Positions 1 through 7,627 of a stretch of DNA of 64,000 nucleotides are shown here, piece by piece; the first letter of the stretch is position 1; each line of letters starts with the position of its first letter. Both the position numbers and the translations under genes were made by a program. Below the pieces are notes generated by a model. The model saw nothing but the letters and a program-made list of their open reading frames with translations, did not search any database and was not told the DNA's origin. This DNA is from Lachnospiraceae bacterium (GTDB lineage Bacteria; Bacillota; Clostridia; Lachnospirales; Lachnospiraceae). The stretch lies in the NCBI GenBank assembly GCA_021771695.1, contig JAETON010000011.1, positions 20,563 through 84,562 of the forward strand, read 5' to 3'.

Positions 1-444
1 TGTTCTTATGTCTGCAGTACATCTCCAATAAAATAGTTCACTACCTTCATATAGCCAAAAATTAGAACCACAGTTTCGACAATAAATCATTTTATAGAAT
101 GGACTTTCTTTATTTCGTTTACTTGATTTTAACCTACCTTTCCTAAAACTTCGATTATCCAAACAACGAATCGCTTCATTTTGAATGGATACATTTACAA
201 TCTTAGGATAACCAAGTTCTCCACAATATCTACGATTCCGAATCATTTTTGAAATCATGCCATGATACCATTTAGCATCTTTTTTTCGTGTTCGTATTCC
301 CTTTTCATTTAAATCATTCGCAATAGAAACTATGCTTTTACCCTCTATAATATCATTAAATACAGAGCGTATGATCTTTGCTTCTTTTTTCTGAACTCGA
401 TATATTCCATCTTTAACTTCATATCCATAAAGCTGATCTAACAT
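1..444 (-). CDS. Serine recombinase lacking catalytic domain (partial)
   Basis: The reading frame opens at ATG 444 and runs off the left edge (148 codons visible). It begins MLDQLYGYEVKDG and continues through a Recombinase-domain segment (KEAKIIRSVFNDIIEG, then GIRTRKKDAKWYHGMISKMIRNRRYCGELGY) into a zinc-ribbon start (IYCRNCGSNFW). The N-terminal resolvase domain that carries the catalytic serine in large serine recombinases is absent. The start is well supported: an AGGTG ribosome site lies in the 3' end of the upstream recombinase gene, whose stop is 3 bases away, so the two are translationally coupled. It may be an accessory DNA-binding partner of that enzyme or the surviving 3' part of a tandem recombinase gene. 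The right end is firm; the protein's C-terminus is unseen. Confidence 0.75.
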   Translation of the reverse strand, partial: MLDQLYGYEVKDGIYRVQKKEAKIIRSVFNDIIEGKSIVSIANDLNEKGIRTRKKDAKWYHGMISKMIRNRRYCGELGYPKIVNVSIQNEAIRCLDNRSFRKGRLKSSKRNKESPFYKMIYCRNCGSNFWLYEGSELFYWRCTADIRT

Positions 445-447
445 TTT

Positions 448-2022
448 TCACACCTCCATTTTTTCAGTGATACTTAATCCGTTAATAAAATGAAACGTTA
501 CTTTGGTTTGTTCTATGACTGAAACATGGTCAACAATATCAGTAAATAAATGTTCATCAAAATCATCTCCAAATCGATAATATGACAACATGTCTTGAAT
601 CATTTTTGTATTTTCGATTTCATTTTGATATCCACCATCTCTATATTTTTCCTTTTGTTGAAGTATTTTTATCTTTTTTTCTTTCAACCTTTTAATTTCT
701 TGTACATAAAAAGCAGATTCACATAAACCACGATTATAAGAAACAGCGGTTTGTTGAATCTGCTTATTGATTAATTGATATTCACTTGTTAATTCATTTA
801 GTCTTTCATGACTTTTTATAAATTGTTTGATGAGATACAAATCATGCAAATAATCATCCAATATATGATGATAGTATTTTAATTTATTACATACTTTTAC
901 AAATGCATCTTGTATGGTACTTTCTAATACTGCTTGATTCGAGCACTGAGTTTTATCTTCTACATGTAGATGACAGTTATATGCAATTACTTTAGAATAA
1001 CTGTAAATGGAGCGTTTCATCTTGCTTCCACATTTATCACATATAACCTTTCCACTCAGGTAATTTCTCATTGCTTTTTTTTCACTACATTTTGGTGAAC
1101 CATTTAGTTCTCTACGTACCACCATAATCTGATCAATTTTCTCAGCTTCTTCTTTATTTATATATGCTTCGTGATCATCATAGTAATAATACTTCGGATG
1201 CTCGCCATGATTCAATCTTCTCTCGAATGGAAAACTATCTGTCGTGAATGTTTTTTGTGCTTCTACATGTCCTCGATATATTGGATTTTGAAGTATTGTA
1301 TTAATTACAGTTGTATTCCAATTCCTATTTCCTTTTGGAGATGGTATTCCATTTTCTTCTAGATATTCTACAATCTTAAATGTTGAATATCCATCTAAAT
1401 AAAGATTTTTAATTAAATCAACAATTTCAGCAACTGCAACATCTTTTACCAATTCATCATCTTTAATGATATATCCATACCCTACAAATGTTGGTAGCCA
1501 AGTACCATTCTTCATGCTCTTTTGAACTGACCATCTTTTATTATTTGATGTGCTGATCGACTGTTCTTGTGCATGCATTGCATAGATGGAAATAATAAAC
1601 TCACTTTCCATATTGATGCTGTGGATGTTTTCATTCTCGAAATATACATCAACATTTAATGCTCTAAGTTCTCGAATATAACTTAAACAATCCACTGTAT
1701 TTCTAGCAAATCGGCTAATGGATTTTACTAGAATCATATCAATCAGCCCTTCTCGGCAATCATTCATCATTCGATTAAAGTCATCTCTAAATTTAACCTT
1801 TGTTCCTGATAGTCCTTCATCAGCATATACATCAACAAATTCCCATTCATTTTCAGCCTCTATTTTACTGACATAATAGGATATTTGATGAAAGTAAGAA
1901 TTAAGTTGTTCTTCCGTTCCAGTACTTACTCTACAGTATGCTGCAACTCTTAATTTCTTCTGTTCTACATTTGAAATGACATCTTGACTCTTTGGTGGAA
2001 TCATTACTACATTCGCTTCCAT
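448..2022 (-). CDS. Large serine recombinase (element 1 integrase)
   Basis: This enzyme would excise and integrate element 1 by serine site-specific recombination. The N-terminal resolvase domain has the catalytic motif AAYCRVSTG with the nucleophile serine, then YADEGLSGT and SISRFARNT, which supply active-site arginines. A Recombinase domain follows (YGYIIKDDELVKDVAVAEIVDLI), then a zinc ribbon (CDKCGSKMK, later CHLH and CSNQ) and a coiled-coil C-terminal region. About 524 aa is normal for the family. I place the start at the ATG at 2022 because a GGAG site lies 9 bases upstream; the in-frame ATG at 2028 is only 3 bases from it, and a longer reading from 2073 has no better site. Its 5' leader contains a 39-bp element repeated at 46.3 kb. 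Confidence 0.9.
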   Translation of the reverse strand: MEANVVMIPPKSQDVISNVEQKKLRVAAYCRVSTGTEEQLNSYFHQISYYVSKIEAENEWEFVDVYADEGLSGTKVKFRDDFNRMMNDCREGLIDMILVKSISRFARNTVDCLSYIRELRALNVDVYFENENIHSINMESEFIISIYAMHAQEQSISTSNNKRWSVQKSMKNGTWLPTFVGYGYIIKDDELVKDVAVAEIVDLIKNLYLDGYSTFKIVEYLEENGIPSPKGNRNWNTTVINTILQNPIYRGHVEAQKTFTTDSFPFERRLNHGEHPKYYYYDDHEAYINKEEAEKIDQIMVVRRELNGSPKCSEKKAMRNYLSGKVICDKCGSKMKRSIYSYSKVIAYNCHLHVEDKTQCSNQAVLESTIQDAFVKVCNKLKYYHHILDDYLHDLYLIKQFIKSHERLNELTSEYQLINKQIQQTAVSYNRGLCESAFYVQEIKRLKEKKIKILQQKEKYRDGGYQNEIENTKMIQDMLSYYRFGDDFDEHLFTDIVDHVSVIEQTKVTFHFINGLSITEKMEV

Positions 2023-2040
2023 TTTCATCGACTCCTTTCT

Positions 2041-2079
2041 ATCAGTCACACACAATACCACACAAGTTTTCACATATCT
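2041..2079 (-). promoter_or_regulatory. 39-bp leader element, copy A
   Basis: The 39 bases just upstream of the recombinase ribosome site match 46282..46320 at 32 of 39 positions, in the same orientation and at the same place relative to the next gene. Read on the minus strand the shared core includes AGATATGT, AAACTTGTGTG and CTGATA. Both copies sit directly before a Shine-Dalgarno sequence. This suggests a shared promoter or regulator site for the recombination operon and the transfer operon; a recombinase-binding site is the alternative. Confidence 0.5.
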
Positions 2080-2093
2080 AGTGAATAATTAAC

Positions 2094-2276
2094 TTATTCA
2101 AACGAACTGAAATTTTGTAAAAATGACTTCGCATTTAATACATCAATGGCATAAAATTCTTTTTGTGAAATTAAGCCTTTATCAAGCATTTCTTTCAAGA
2201 TTTGTTTCGCAATCCCATAGTAAATTGTATTTAAAGATGGATCTTTTTCGTTAGAATAAACTACTGAATTCGCCAT
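2094..2276 (-). CDS. Small SHOCT-like protein
   Basis: This 60-residue protein has a C-terminal half of the short helical type found beside ICE recombinases (ILKEMLDKGLISQKEFYAIDVL), which resembles the SHOCT motif (L..L...G.I...E..). Its function is unknown; such proteins are common partners of large serine recombinases and may act in oligomerisation or directionality. The gene overlaps the end of the upstream resolvase-like gene by 16 bases and lies just before the large recombinase, so it belongs to the recombination operon. The ribosome site is weak. The SHOCT assignment is from pattern only. Confidence 0.6.
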   Translation of the reverse strand: MANSVVYSNEKDPSLNTIYYGIAKQILKEMLDKGLISQKEFYAIDVLNAKSFLQNFSSFE

Positions 2277-2959
2277 AATTCTTGCGTATTTTCTTGATGA
2301 ATATCTTCAAACAAGCAACAGTTTATATCCAAAGTTTCCATCTCTTTTATGAATTGTTGTCCTTCTTTTGTGATGAGTTCCTCTTTCATCAGTAACATGT
2401 CAATTGGATTTGATGCTGCAAGCTGTCGCATAGATTCAAATAATTCATGTTCTTCTTTCTGATAAACCATAACTCCATAGTTTTCATCCTGTGATAATCT
2501 GGATTTTATATATGACAACATCTCTTGAAAATCTGAATTTTCTCTATAGGATTCTTCATGTCCATGATAAAGAATAACAGAATGAATATTCTCGTTTTGT
2601 TGACATAGCATTGGTGTCATTATATGTTTCAACTGACGTAATAGTGTGTTCATTTCCATATCTGTACTTACATGAATATAAGGCATTTTATGCTTTTTAC
2701 ATTCATCAATAAGGGTATGTTCTTTCCCATTCATATCTGGTATTAACAAACGAACATCATCACAAACAATCGTGTTACAATTTGCTTTCTTCACATCAAG
2801 ATAAATAGATTCTGGATTATGCATCAATCGCTCCATACTAACTTGCACGATACAATTAAGTTCTATATTCCGTTCATTACAATATCTTATAATTTCTGGT
2901 ATCGTTAGTTTCGTTTCGCTAATAGAAGATACGGTTAATAAAGCAGCATTTTGTTTCAT
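2261..2959 (-). CDS. Degenerate resolvase-like protein (232 aa)
   Basis: I do not recognise this protein by name. It appears to contain two resolvase-fold halves in tandem: residues about 1-115 (LTVSSISETKLTIPEIIRYCNERNIELNCIV, ending KMPYIHVST) and about 125-232 (SVILYHGHEESYRENSDFQEMLSYIKSRL, ending LDINCCLFEDI). Each half follows the strand-helix layout of a serine resolvase N-terminal domain, including the late strand where recombinases read VDVYFENENI, but the catalytic RVST serine and the SRFARN arginines are missing. It is one of four such genes upstream of the large recombinase with stop-to-start spacing of a few bases. Probably a non-catalytic accessory of recombination; that role is inference. 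Confidence 0.55.
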   Translation of the reverse strand: MKQNAALLTVSSISETKLTIPEIIRYCNERNIELNCIVQVSMERLMHNPESIYLDVKKANCNTIVCDDVRLLIPDMNGKEHTLIDECKKHKMPYIHVSTDMEMNTLLRQLKHIMTPMLCQQNENIHSVILYHGHEESYRENSDFQEMLSYIKSRLSQDENYGVMVYQKEEHELFESMRQLAASNPIDMLLMKEELITKEGQQFIKEMETLDINCCLFEDIHQENTQELWRIQ

Positions 2960-2969
2960 AACATATACC

Positions 2970-3692
2970 CTAATGCATGAAGAGGTTAATGTTCACTTCG
3001 TGTTTTTCCATCTTCATTGATTTTTCAATATCTTCCATGTTAATGATTTCTACTTCTAACTTATCTTTCCATGATTCGATAGCTTTCATAACCTCTCTTA
3101 ATTTTTCAGATTCAAAAGGTTCTTTTTGAATGATGTAATTTGGTGCATGATCTTTTAGGAACTCTAAAACATCACTTACCATATTTGGACTATCTTTTCG
3201 ATATAACATCACTGAGAAACTGTCTGACTTCAATTCTTTCCTTATAAACTCAACAATCAATTGAAATTCTTCATCTTCTTGAAAGTCTTTATTTCCTTTA
3301 TATAAAACAACAACAGGAATAGGATTTTGTGTTTCTTCTAATATTTTTTCGATTTCTTCTTTTTGCTCATAAATAGTTTCACGAATAGATTGGTCTTGAT
3401 AGTAATCTATCCAAGCAATTCCCTGTGCTTCAACAAGAGATAAGAGTGACTTTTCTTGTTTTTTCAAAAACTCAGAAAAAGCTACAATAGATGCATCAGA
3501 TATCACAATATCTGGATCATATTTAGTAATACTGTTGAGTATATTTTTGGGATTTTCAATTAAATCAAATATACTAATTTCAGCTTTCCCTATATATTGA
3601 AAACCTTTTTTATTACAGAATTCTTTCGCAAGAGATTCTTCCATATTTTTTGTTTCTAAAGTAGACGGTACGACAAATAAAGCTTTTTTCAT
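2970..3692 (-). CDS. Degenerate resolvase-like protein (240 aa)
   Basis: This is a paralogue-like companion of the preceding 232-aa gene. It begins KALFVVPSTLETKNMEESL, where other resolvases have the catalytic strand, and a similar start recurs at about residue 125 (PVVVLYKGNKDFQEDEEFQ), so it again looks like two tandem resolvase-type halves. The second half ends VEIINMEDI, aligned to the VYFENENI strand of active recombinases. No canonical SRFARN motif is present, so catalysis is unlikely even though a PST triplet survives near residue 10. It is co-directional and 2 bases downstream of the 109-aa gene. The function is unknown. Confidence 0.55.
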   Translation of the reverse strand: MKKALFVVPSTLETKNMEESLAKEFCNKKGFQYIGKAEISIFDLIENPKNILNSITKYDPDIVISDASIVAFSEFLKKQEKSLLSLVEAQGIAWIDYYQDQSIRETIYEQKEEIEKILEETQNPIPVVVLYKGNKDFQEDEEFQLIVEFIRKELKSDSFSVMLYRKDSPNMVSDVLEFLKDHAPNYIIQKEPFESEKLREVMKAIESWKDKLEVEIINMEDIEKSMKMEKHEVNINLFMH

Positions 3693-3694
3693 AA

Positions 3695-4024
3695 TTAGTT
3701 CTGTCCTTTCTTTGAAATTTCAACTTCTTCAATCTCTACTTGATGTTTTCGTGCAAACTTAAGAAAATCTTTGATCGTTTTATCATCATGATTTAAGATT
3801 CCTTTTTCCATGACAACTACATCAATTGTTTGTTGTTCAATTGCCTTTAATACTGATACAGCACCATTTGTTTGTACAAAATCGGTATAAATGTTTTCTG
3901 AAGTAAAAGATACAATTGTATATCCTTTTTCATCCGAATACTGTTTCAGAAAATCTCTATGTCTGCCCATTTCTGCTAGTGAAGTGTGTGGTCTTACACC
4001 ACAATAAATCCAACATCGTTTCAT
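3695..4024 (-). CDS. Degenerate resolvase N-terminal domain protein (109 aa)
   Basis: The protein is a recognisable serine-resolvase N-terminal domain without its nucleophile. WIYCGVRPHTSLAEMGRH stands where active enzymes read IYCRVSTEDQ; the RVST serine is replaced (GVRPH). FLKQYSDEKGYTIVSF matches the conserved helix and strand that follow. The DNA-binding regions are absent. A strong AGGAGG ribosome site precedes ATG 4024. It sits second in the recombination operon. It may heterodimerise with the intact recombinase, but nothing in the sequence proves this. Confidence 0.6.
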   Translation of the reverse strand: MKRCWIYCGVRPHTSLAEMGRHRDFLKQYSDEKGYTIVSFTSENIYTDFVQTNGAVSVLKAIEQQTIDVVVMEKGILNHDDKTIKDFLKFARKHQVEIEEVEISKKGQN

Positions 4025-4035
4025 ATCATATCCTC

Positions 4036-4356
4036 CTATATATAACGATTCAGTTTTAAAGAAAAAACAGGAATATTTAACTCCTGCATTCGTTCCATAA
4101 ATTCATTTTGTTGCTTTATATTTCCAAGTGAGTTTAATGATAAAATCATAACTTCACTTACTTTTCCTTGATAAGCACTTTGATAAAAATGATACAATCC
4201 TGCTCTATAAGATTGCTTATTGGTTATCTTATCTAAAATATATTTAAAATCCTTTTTGTTTTTCTTTTTTACTTTTCTTAATATCCTTTTCATTTTTAAT
4301 CTTACGATACATCGGATCGGAATTTTTGTACTGCAATATAAATATGTTTGTGTCAT
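4036..4356 (-). CDS. Degenerate resolvase-like protein (106 aa)
   Basis: First gene of the recombination operon. It starts MTQTYLYCSTKIPIRC, where YCST recalls the catalytic AYCRVST of serine recombinases, and continues with a basic stretch (KKKNKKD). The second half (YQGKVSEVMILSLNSLGN, then LNIPVFSLKL) follows the part of the resolvase fold that normally reads GKIDLIITKSVSRFARN and VEVYFE, but the arginines are lost. I chose ATG 4356 because a GGAGGG site lies at the right distance; a longer reading from 4392 has none. The similarity is by eye and moderate. Confidence 0.5.
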   Translation of the reverse strand: MTQTYLYCSTKIPIRCIVRLKMKRILRKVKKKNKKDFKYILDKITNKQSYRAGLYHFYQSAYQGKVSEVMILSLNSLGNIKQQNEFMERMQELNIPVFSLKLNRYI

Positions 4357-4396
4357 TTCAATACCCTCCTTTACTTTTGTTAAATAACACACAAAT

Positions 4397-4425
4397 ACTG
4401 CGGAAAATATTTCATCCTCCGCAGT
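4397..4425. terminator. Hairpin upstream of recombination operon
   Basis: ACTGCGGA and TCCGCAGT form a perfect 8-bp stem around a 13-base loop, about 40 bases before the first resolvase-like gene. The minus-strand side is followed by a U-rich stretch, so it could end an upstream transcript or act as an attenuator for the operon. Confidence 0.4.
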
Positions 4426-4938
4426 ACGATCTGTTATCTAAACACTTTCCACATTTTCAAATCAACTTAATCGTTGTTTCAAAGTCATATTATTCGTACT
4501 CCCTGACTCTTGGGCAGTAACTAACTGTGACTAGTTCCATCACATCACACGAATTTCACGTTCCCCATTCAAGGAGACTCATTACGAGGAGTAGCATGAT
4601 CCCTGCTTTTGTTATGGCAATACAGATTACCAAATCTGTTTTAAAGACAAATGTTGTTCGCTCGAATTTTAATCCAACCGTTCTATTGTTTCATAAAATT
4701 GTCATGGCGCATTTTCTTACGTTGCTTATTCCTTGTGAGAACAAAGCAGTTAATGTATTAGTTACTGGCTATGTAATTGTCAAAGAGCAAAGAAGGAAAC
4801 AACCTCCTTCACCCTTAACCATTCAATGCTTTGGAAAGTACACGGATTTTTTTTAAAATATTTTGAATTTTTTCTTAGAAAATGCATATAATAACGTAGA
4901 AAAAGAATTTTATTTAATGGTTCGATTGTGAGTGAAAA
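4426..4938. other. Intergenic region, no convincing gene
   Basis: About 500 bases lie between the recombination operon and the toxin-antitoxin promoter. A plus-strand open frame exists at 4527..4856 (109 codons, hydrophobic and basic, no clear ribosome site or domain), and I do not call it. The minus strand is full of stops. The last 80 bases are very AT-rich, as expected upstream of the strong promoter at 4939. Confidence 0.3.
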
Positions 4939-4967
4939 TTGACAAAACTTGAGAGTCATGTTATATT
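4939..4967 (+). promoter_or_regulatory. Sigma-70 promoter for type III antitoxin RNA
   Basis: A perfect TTGACA (4939-4944) and TATATT (4962-4967) are separated by exactly 17 bases. Transcription should start near 4974 and run into the 58-nt repeats and then the toxin gene. It is the best consensus promoter I saw in the window. Confidence 0.85.
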
Positions 4968-5023
4968 ATTGACACAGGTAGAAATACCATTTGGGCTGAT
5001 CGAAAGATCTGGGTCCACCCATT

Positions 5024-5190
5024 TCCCGAGGATGACGGGAGACTGTAAAGCGAAGAATATTATCCAATTGTATGTGATTACTCCCGAGAGCGACGGGTTG
5101 CTGTAAAGCGAAGAATATTGCTCATTAGTATGTGATGAGTCCCGAGGGCAACGGGTTGCTGTAAAGCGAAGAATATTGCCCATTTTTTTT
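5024..5190 (+). ncRNA. Type III antitoxin RNA: three 58-nt pseudoknot repeats
   Basis: Direct repeats begin at 5024, 5082 and 5140 with an exact 58-base period; the third ends after about 44 bases. Each unit carries a hairpin CCCG-N7-CGGG, then a conserved segment (TGTAAAGCGAAGAATA). In every unit six loop bases can pair with six bases after this segment: GGATGA with TTATCC, GAGCGA with TTGCTC, and GGGCAA with TTGCCC. The pairing bases change together between units, so an H-type pseudoknot is supported by covariation. In unit 3 the same pairing followed by eight T residues (5183-5190) doubles as a rho-independent terminator before the toxin gene. Known type III antitoxins have this architecture of promoter, repeats, terminator and toxin. 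Confidence 0.85.
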
Positions 5191-5202
5191 ATAGGAGGAA
5201 CT

Positions 5203-5694
5203 ATGGCAAGTCAAAAAAAGAGAAAAATTAAAGTAGTTACAATTCACGATAATTTCTTTAAATTATTTGATGATAATTCTGATCCAGAGTTATTAACTAT
5301 AAAAGAAGAAATGCATAGACGACCATGTTTAGTACTAATAAAAATCAAGTATAAAAACAAGAAATACACTTTCGCTTTACCTCTTAGATCCAACATCTCA
5401 TATCATGCTCCAAAAAATACATATTTTGCATTACCTACTCGATCAACAACACGAGACGGTAACCATCATGGTATCCACTATTCAAAGGCATTCCCTGTTG
5501 ATTCTAAGTATTTCCTTCCTTATCAAATGGATGGAGATTTCTTTGGCGAACTAGTACTTGCCACAATTGAAAAAAACATAAAAACCATTGTTCAGGATTT
5601 TCAAAAATACATTGAACGTTACGAAAATGGAGATATGCCAAAATTTTGTACAGATATAGACAACGCTATAATGAAACAAGAATTACTAAAGTAA
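5203..5694 (+). CDS. Type III toxin-antitoxin system toxin, ToxN/CptN-like
   Basis: This 163-residue protein is most likely the endoribonuclease toxin inhibited by the repeat RNA encoded immediately upstream. ToxN-family toxins cleave RNA, including their own antitoxin precursor, and often protect against phage. The assignment rests mainly on context: consensus promoter, pseudoknot repeats, leaky terminator, then this gene. The protein size fits, and the central region (KYTFALPLRSNISYHAP, then IHYSKAFPVDSKYF) has the basic and aromatic beta-rich look of CptN/TenpN toxins. ATG 5203 is chosen for its GGAGG site; an in-frame extension to 5176 would lie in the terminator. The subfamily is uncertain. 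A bidirectional terminator follows. Confidence 0.75.
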   Translation: MASQKKRKIKVVTIHDNFFKLFDDNSDPELLTIKEEMHRRPCLVLIKIKYKNKKYTFALPLRSNISYHAPKNTYFALPTRSTTRDGNHHGIHYSKAFPVDSKYFLPYQMDGDFFGELVLATIEKNIKTIVQDFQKYIERYENGDMPKFCTDIDNAIMKQELLK

Positions 5695-5698
5695 ATAA

Positions 5699-5747
5699 AA
5701 GAACAATGAGCTGATTTATTACTCTTTCAGCTAAATTGTTCTTTTTT
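5699..5747. terminator. Bidirectional terminator between toxin and sigma-like gene
   Basis: AAGAACAAT plus AGCTGA pairs with TCAGCT plus ATTGTTCTT, followed by a T run on the plus strand and an A-rich flank that serves the convergent minus-strand gene. It separates the toxin gene from the sigma-like gene. Confidence 0.75.
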
Positions 5748-5752
5748 ATGTT

Positions 5753-6211
5753 TTACTTCGATAATTTCTTTTTTAGCTTATCAAATATTCGTTTTTTTCT
5801 ATCATGTAATGTCATCTCAGGTATATTCCACTCAATAGCCATTTTCCTAATACTTTTATCCTCCAATAGTAATCCAAAAATAATTTTCTTTTCCTCCTCA
5901 TCTAACTTTTCAATTTCATCTCTTAATTTTTGAATCATAATATTAAGATAAACCTCCTGTTCAACATCACTTTGTGATGCAATAACATCAACTAATGCAT
6001 GACCATCTTTGTTTATTGCATCCATACTAGACAATTGAGCATATTCATCTCGTCTATTATCTCTTAAACTTTTGGTGTAACTGTTAAAACACACATTATA
6101 AACTTCTCTACTAACTTCAACCATGATTCCATTGATTTTAAAGAAATATTTCTTTTCTTCTGTCATTGGGTCTTTTGTAGTCCAAAAATAATTTTTATTG
6201 TAATCGTTCAT
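5753..6211 (-). CDS. Sigma-70 region 4-like regulator
   Basis: This 152-aa protein ends in a helix-turn-helix of sigma region 4 type: LDEEEKKIIFGLLLEDKSIRKMAIEWN, then MTLHDRKKRIFDKLKKKL. The N-terminal half (YFWTTKDPMTEEKKYFFKINGIMVEVSREVY) resembles the start of ICE-borne sigma-like proteins of the Tn916 Orf7 kind. It probably helps RNA polymerase at an element promoter, or controls excision or transfer. It is divergent from the XRE regulator at 6630 across a 418-base intergenic region, so the pair may form a control switch. The target promoter is unknown. Confidence 0.75.
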   Translation of the reverse strand: MNDYNKNYFWTTKDPMTEEKKYFFKINGIMVEVSREVYNVCFNSYTKSLRDNRRDEYAQLSSMDAINKDGHALVDVIASQSDVEQEVYLNIMIQKLRDEIEKLDEEEKKIIFGLLLEDKSIRKMAIEWNIPEMTLHDRKKRIFDKLKKKLSK

Positions 6212-6629
6212 TTATTTGTCCTCCATATTTTTCGTTTTTGATTTGAAAAACATGGAAAACGGTGGACTCCTACAATTTGGCAAAATAAAAATCCAACACA
6301 AAATATGTATTGGATAATATTTAATATAGTTTATTCCTATAAAACGAACTGTTAGTTCGGTATTAGAGACGAACGAAATTTGTAAACTTTTAAACACATA
6401 TTTCGTTTGCCCCCTACTGTTATTAGGGGGATTACCTAGTCGAATAATGAATCACAAGTAATCACCTATCTTTACCTGCAACCATTATCATAAATACATC
6501 TATCAAACACTTCACAAAAACCTATCAGTTTATTTTTTATGTAACTTCATCTAATCGTTCAACAAAAAGGAACAAATAGCTCGTTCTAACAAGAACAAAT
6601 ACCTTGTAAAATTAAAATGGTGATAAATA
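6212..6629. promoter_or_regulatory. Divergent control region with dyads
   Basis: This gene-free stretch between the sigma-like gene and the XRE gene holds several inverted repeats: CGAACT-GTT-AGTTCG at 6345-6359, CCCCCTA with TAGGGGG near 6411-6430, a GTTC/GAAC pair at 6557-6573, and GTTCT-AACA-AGAAC at 6583-6596, the last just upstream of the XRE start. The GTTC/GAAC half-sites recur and are plausible operators for the XRE protein. A 61-codon minus-strand frame (6212-6397) has no support and is not called. Confidence 0.4.
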
Positions 6630-7004
6630 ATGAATACGAAAGAGACACGAAAAGAAGAAAAATTTGATTTCACACCATTTGGAAAAGCCATTAAAAAAGG
6701 GCGATTAAGAGCTGGTCTAACTGTTGATGACCTTGCAGAAAAAACAGGTTTATCCTCTCGTTATATCACTGCAATAGAAAACGAAGGCAAACGAACCAGT
6801 TTAAAAACACTTATAGATATCATCACATTGTTGAACATTTCTATTGATGAAATCATCTATCAAACTACTCCCAACAAAGATTCAAAAAGAAGATACATAG
6901 AATCAATGTTAGATGAGTTAGATAATGAATCAATTCAAATTACTGAGGGGCTTTTAAAAACACTAGTGGATATGAAAAAAGAGAAAAAGGCAGAGGATAA
7001 ATAA
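6630..7004 (+). CDS. XRE-family transcriptional regulator
   Basis: A HTH_3 (Cro/CI-type) DNA-binding domain covers about residues 15-75: FGKAIKKGRLRAGLTVDDLAE, KTGLSSRYITAIENEGK, LKTLIDIITLLNISIDEII. The C-terminus is a charged helical tail ending KKEKKAEDK. At 124 aa it is typical of ICE immunity or maintenance repressors. It is transcribed away from the sigma-like gene, and likely operators lie in the shared upstream region. The ribosome site is weak (GGTGAT). Its stop codon sits inside the terminator hairpin. Confidence 0.85.
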   Translation: MNTKETRKEEKFDFTPFGKAIKKGRLRAGLTVDDLAEKTGLSSRYITAIENEGKRTSLKTLIDIITLLNISIDEIIYQTTPNKDSKRRYIESMLDELDNESIQITEGLLKTLVDMKKEKKAEDK

Positions 7005-7036
7005 GGTTAGCTCCTTACTCATTCTCTGCCTTTTTT
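6984..7036 (+). terminator. Terminator of XRE gene
   Basis: AAAAAGGCAGAG pairs with CTCTGCCTTTTT, with an inner TAAGG/CCTTA stem and a six-T run. The 5' arm lies inside the last codons of the XRE gene. Confidence 0.8.
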
Positions 7037-7144
7037 CGATTCACTGAAATTTGTTCCAATTTCTCCATGATCTGTTGTAATAATTAGATAGATTTCATAT
7101 TTGACTGTATCTCTTTCATGAATTGTTTGAATCAAAGTATATAA

Positions 7145-7627
7145 TTAATTAGTATGTAATATTTCATTCAACCAGTATTCTACACGTTGTTCAACAAATT
7201 CTGTTTCATTATCGATAACTGATAATTCTTTTAAAAAAAATGATTTATCACAGATTAACTTCATATCTTTAATAATATTCGCAACTCCACCACCTCCATG
7301 CGTTATAAATGGAATTATTCTTTTGTTTGATAAATCATATGTGTTAAGAAATTTTTGAATTGGAGGAGTCATAGTTGACCACCAATTAGGTGTTCCGATA
7401 AAAATATACTTATAACTATCTAATGATTCTAATTTTTTTGTTAACTCAGGTAATTGTTTATTTGCTTTTTGATGTTTTGATACTTCTAAAGTATCAATGC
7501 TATCCTTTGGATATTGGGGATTGGGAAATGTAAAAAATAAATCTCCTCCTGTTTTTCTTTTAATAATTTCTGCAATTCTCTTTGTATTCCCAGAATATGA
7601 ATAATATACTATCAAAATTTCACTCAC
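7145..7627 (-). CDS. Flavodoxin (cytoplasmic)
   Basis: This 160-aa flavodoxin binds FMN as a one- or two-electron carrier. The phosphate loop is YYSYSGNTKRIAE at the N-terminus; GTPNWWSTMTPPIQKFL supplies the aromatic loop and THGGGG the second flavin loop. I start at GTG 7627 because an AGAGGTG site sits at good distance and the ORF extension to 7675 runs inside the upstream gene; the GTG overlaps that gene's stop. It is the last gene of the redox operon. No signal peptide is present, unlike three of its relatives at 12.2-14.8 kb. Confidence 0.88.
   Translation of the reverse strand: MSEILIVYYSYSGNTKRIAEIIKRKTGGDLFFTFPNPQYPKDSIDTLEVSKHQKANKQLPELTKKLESLDSYKYIFIGTPNWWSTMTPPIQKFLNTYDLSNKRIIPFITHGGGGVANIIKDMKLICDKSFFLKELSVIDNETEFVEQRVEYWLNEILHTN

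Noticed and set aside
4527..4856. Plus-strand 109-codon open frame
   Set aside because: No ribosome site, no domain, odd composition, and it ends in the AT-rich stretch before the antitoxin promoter.
5024..5190. CRISPR-like array
   Set aside because: The 58-base units repeat over their whole length, with no unique spacers and only three units; a toxin gene follows and no cas gene is present. It fits a type III antitoxin.
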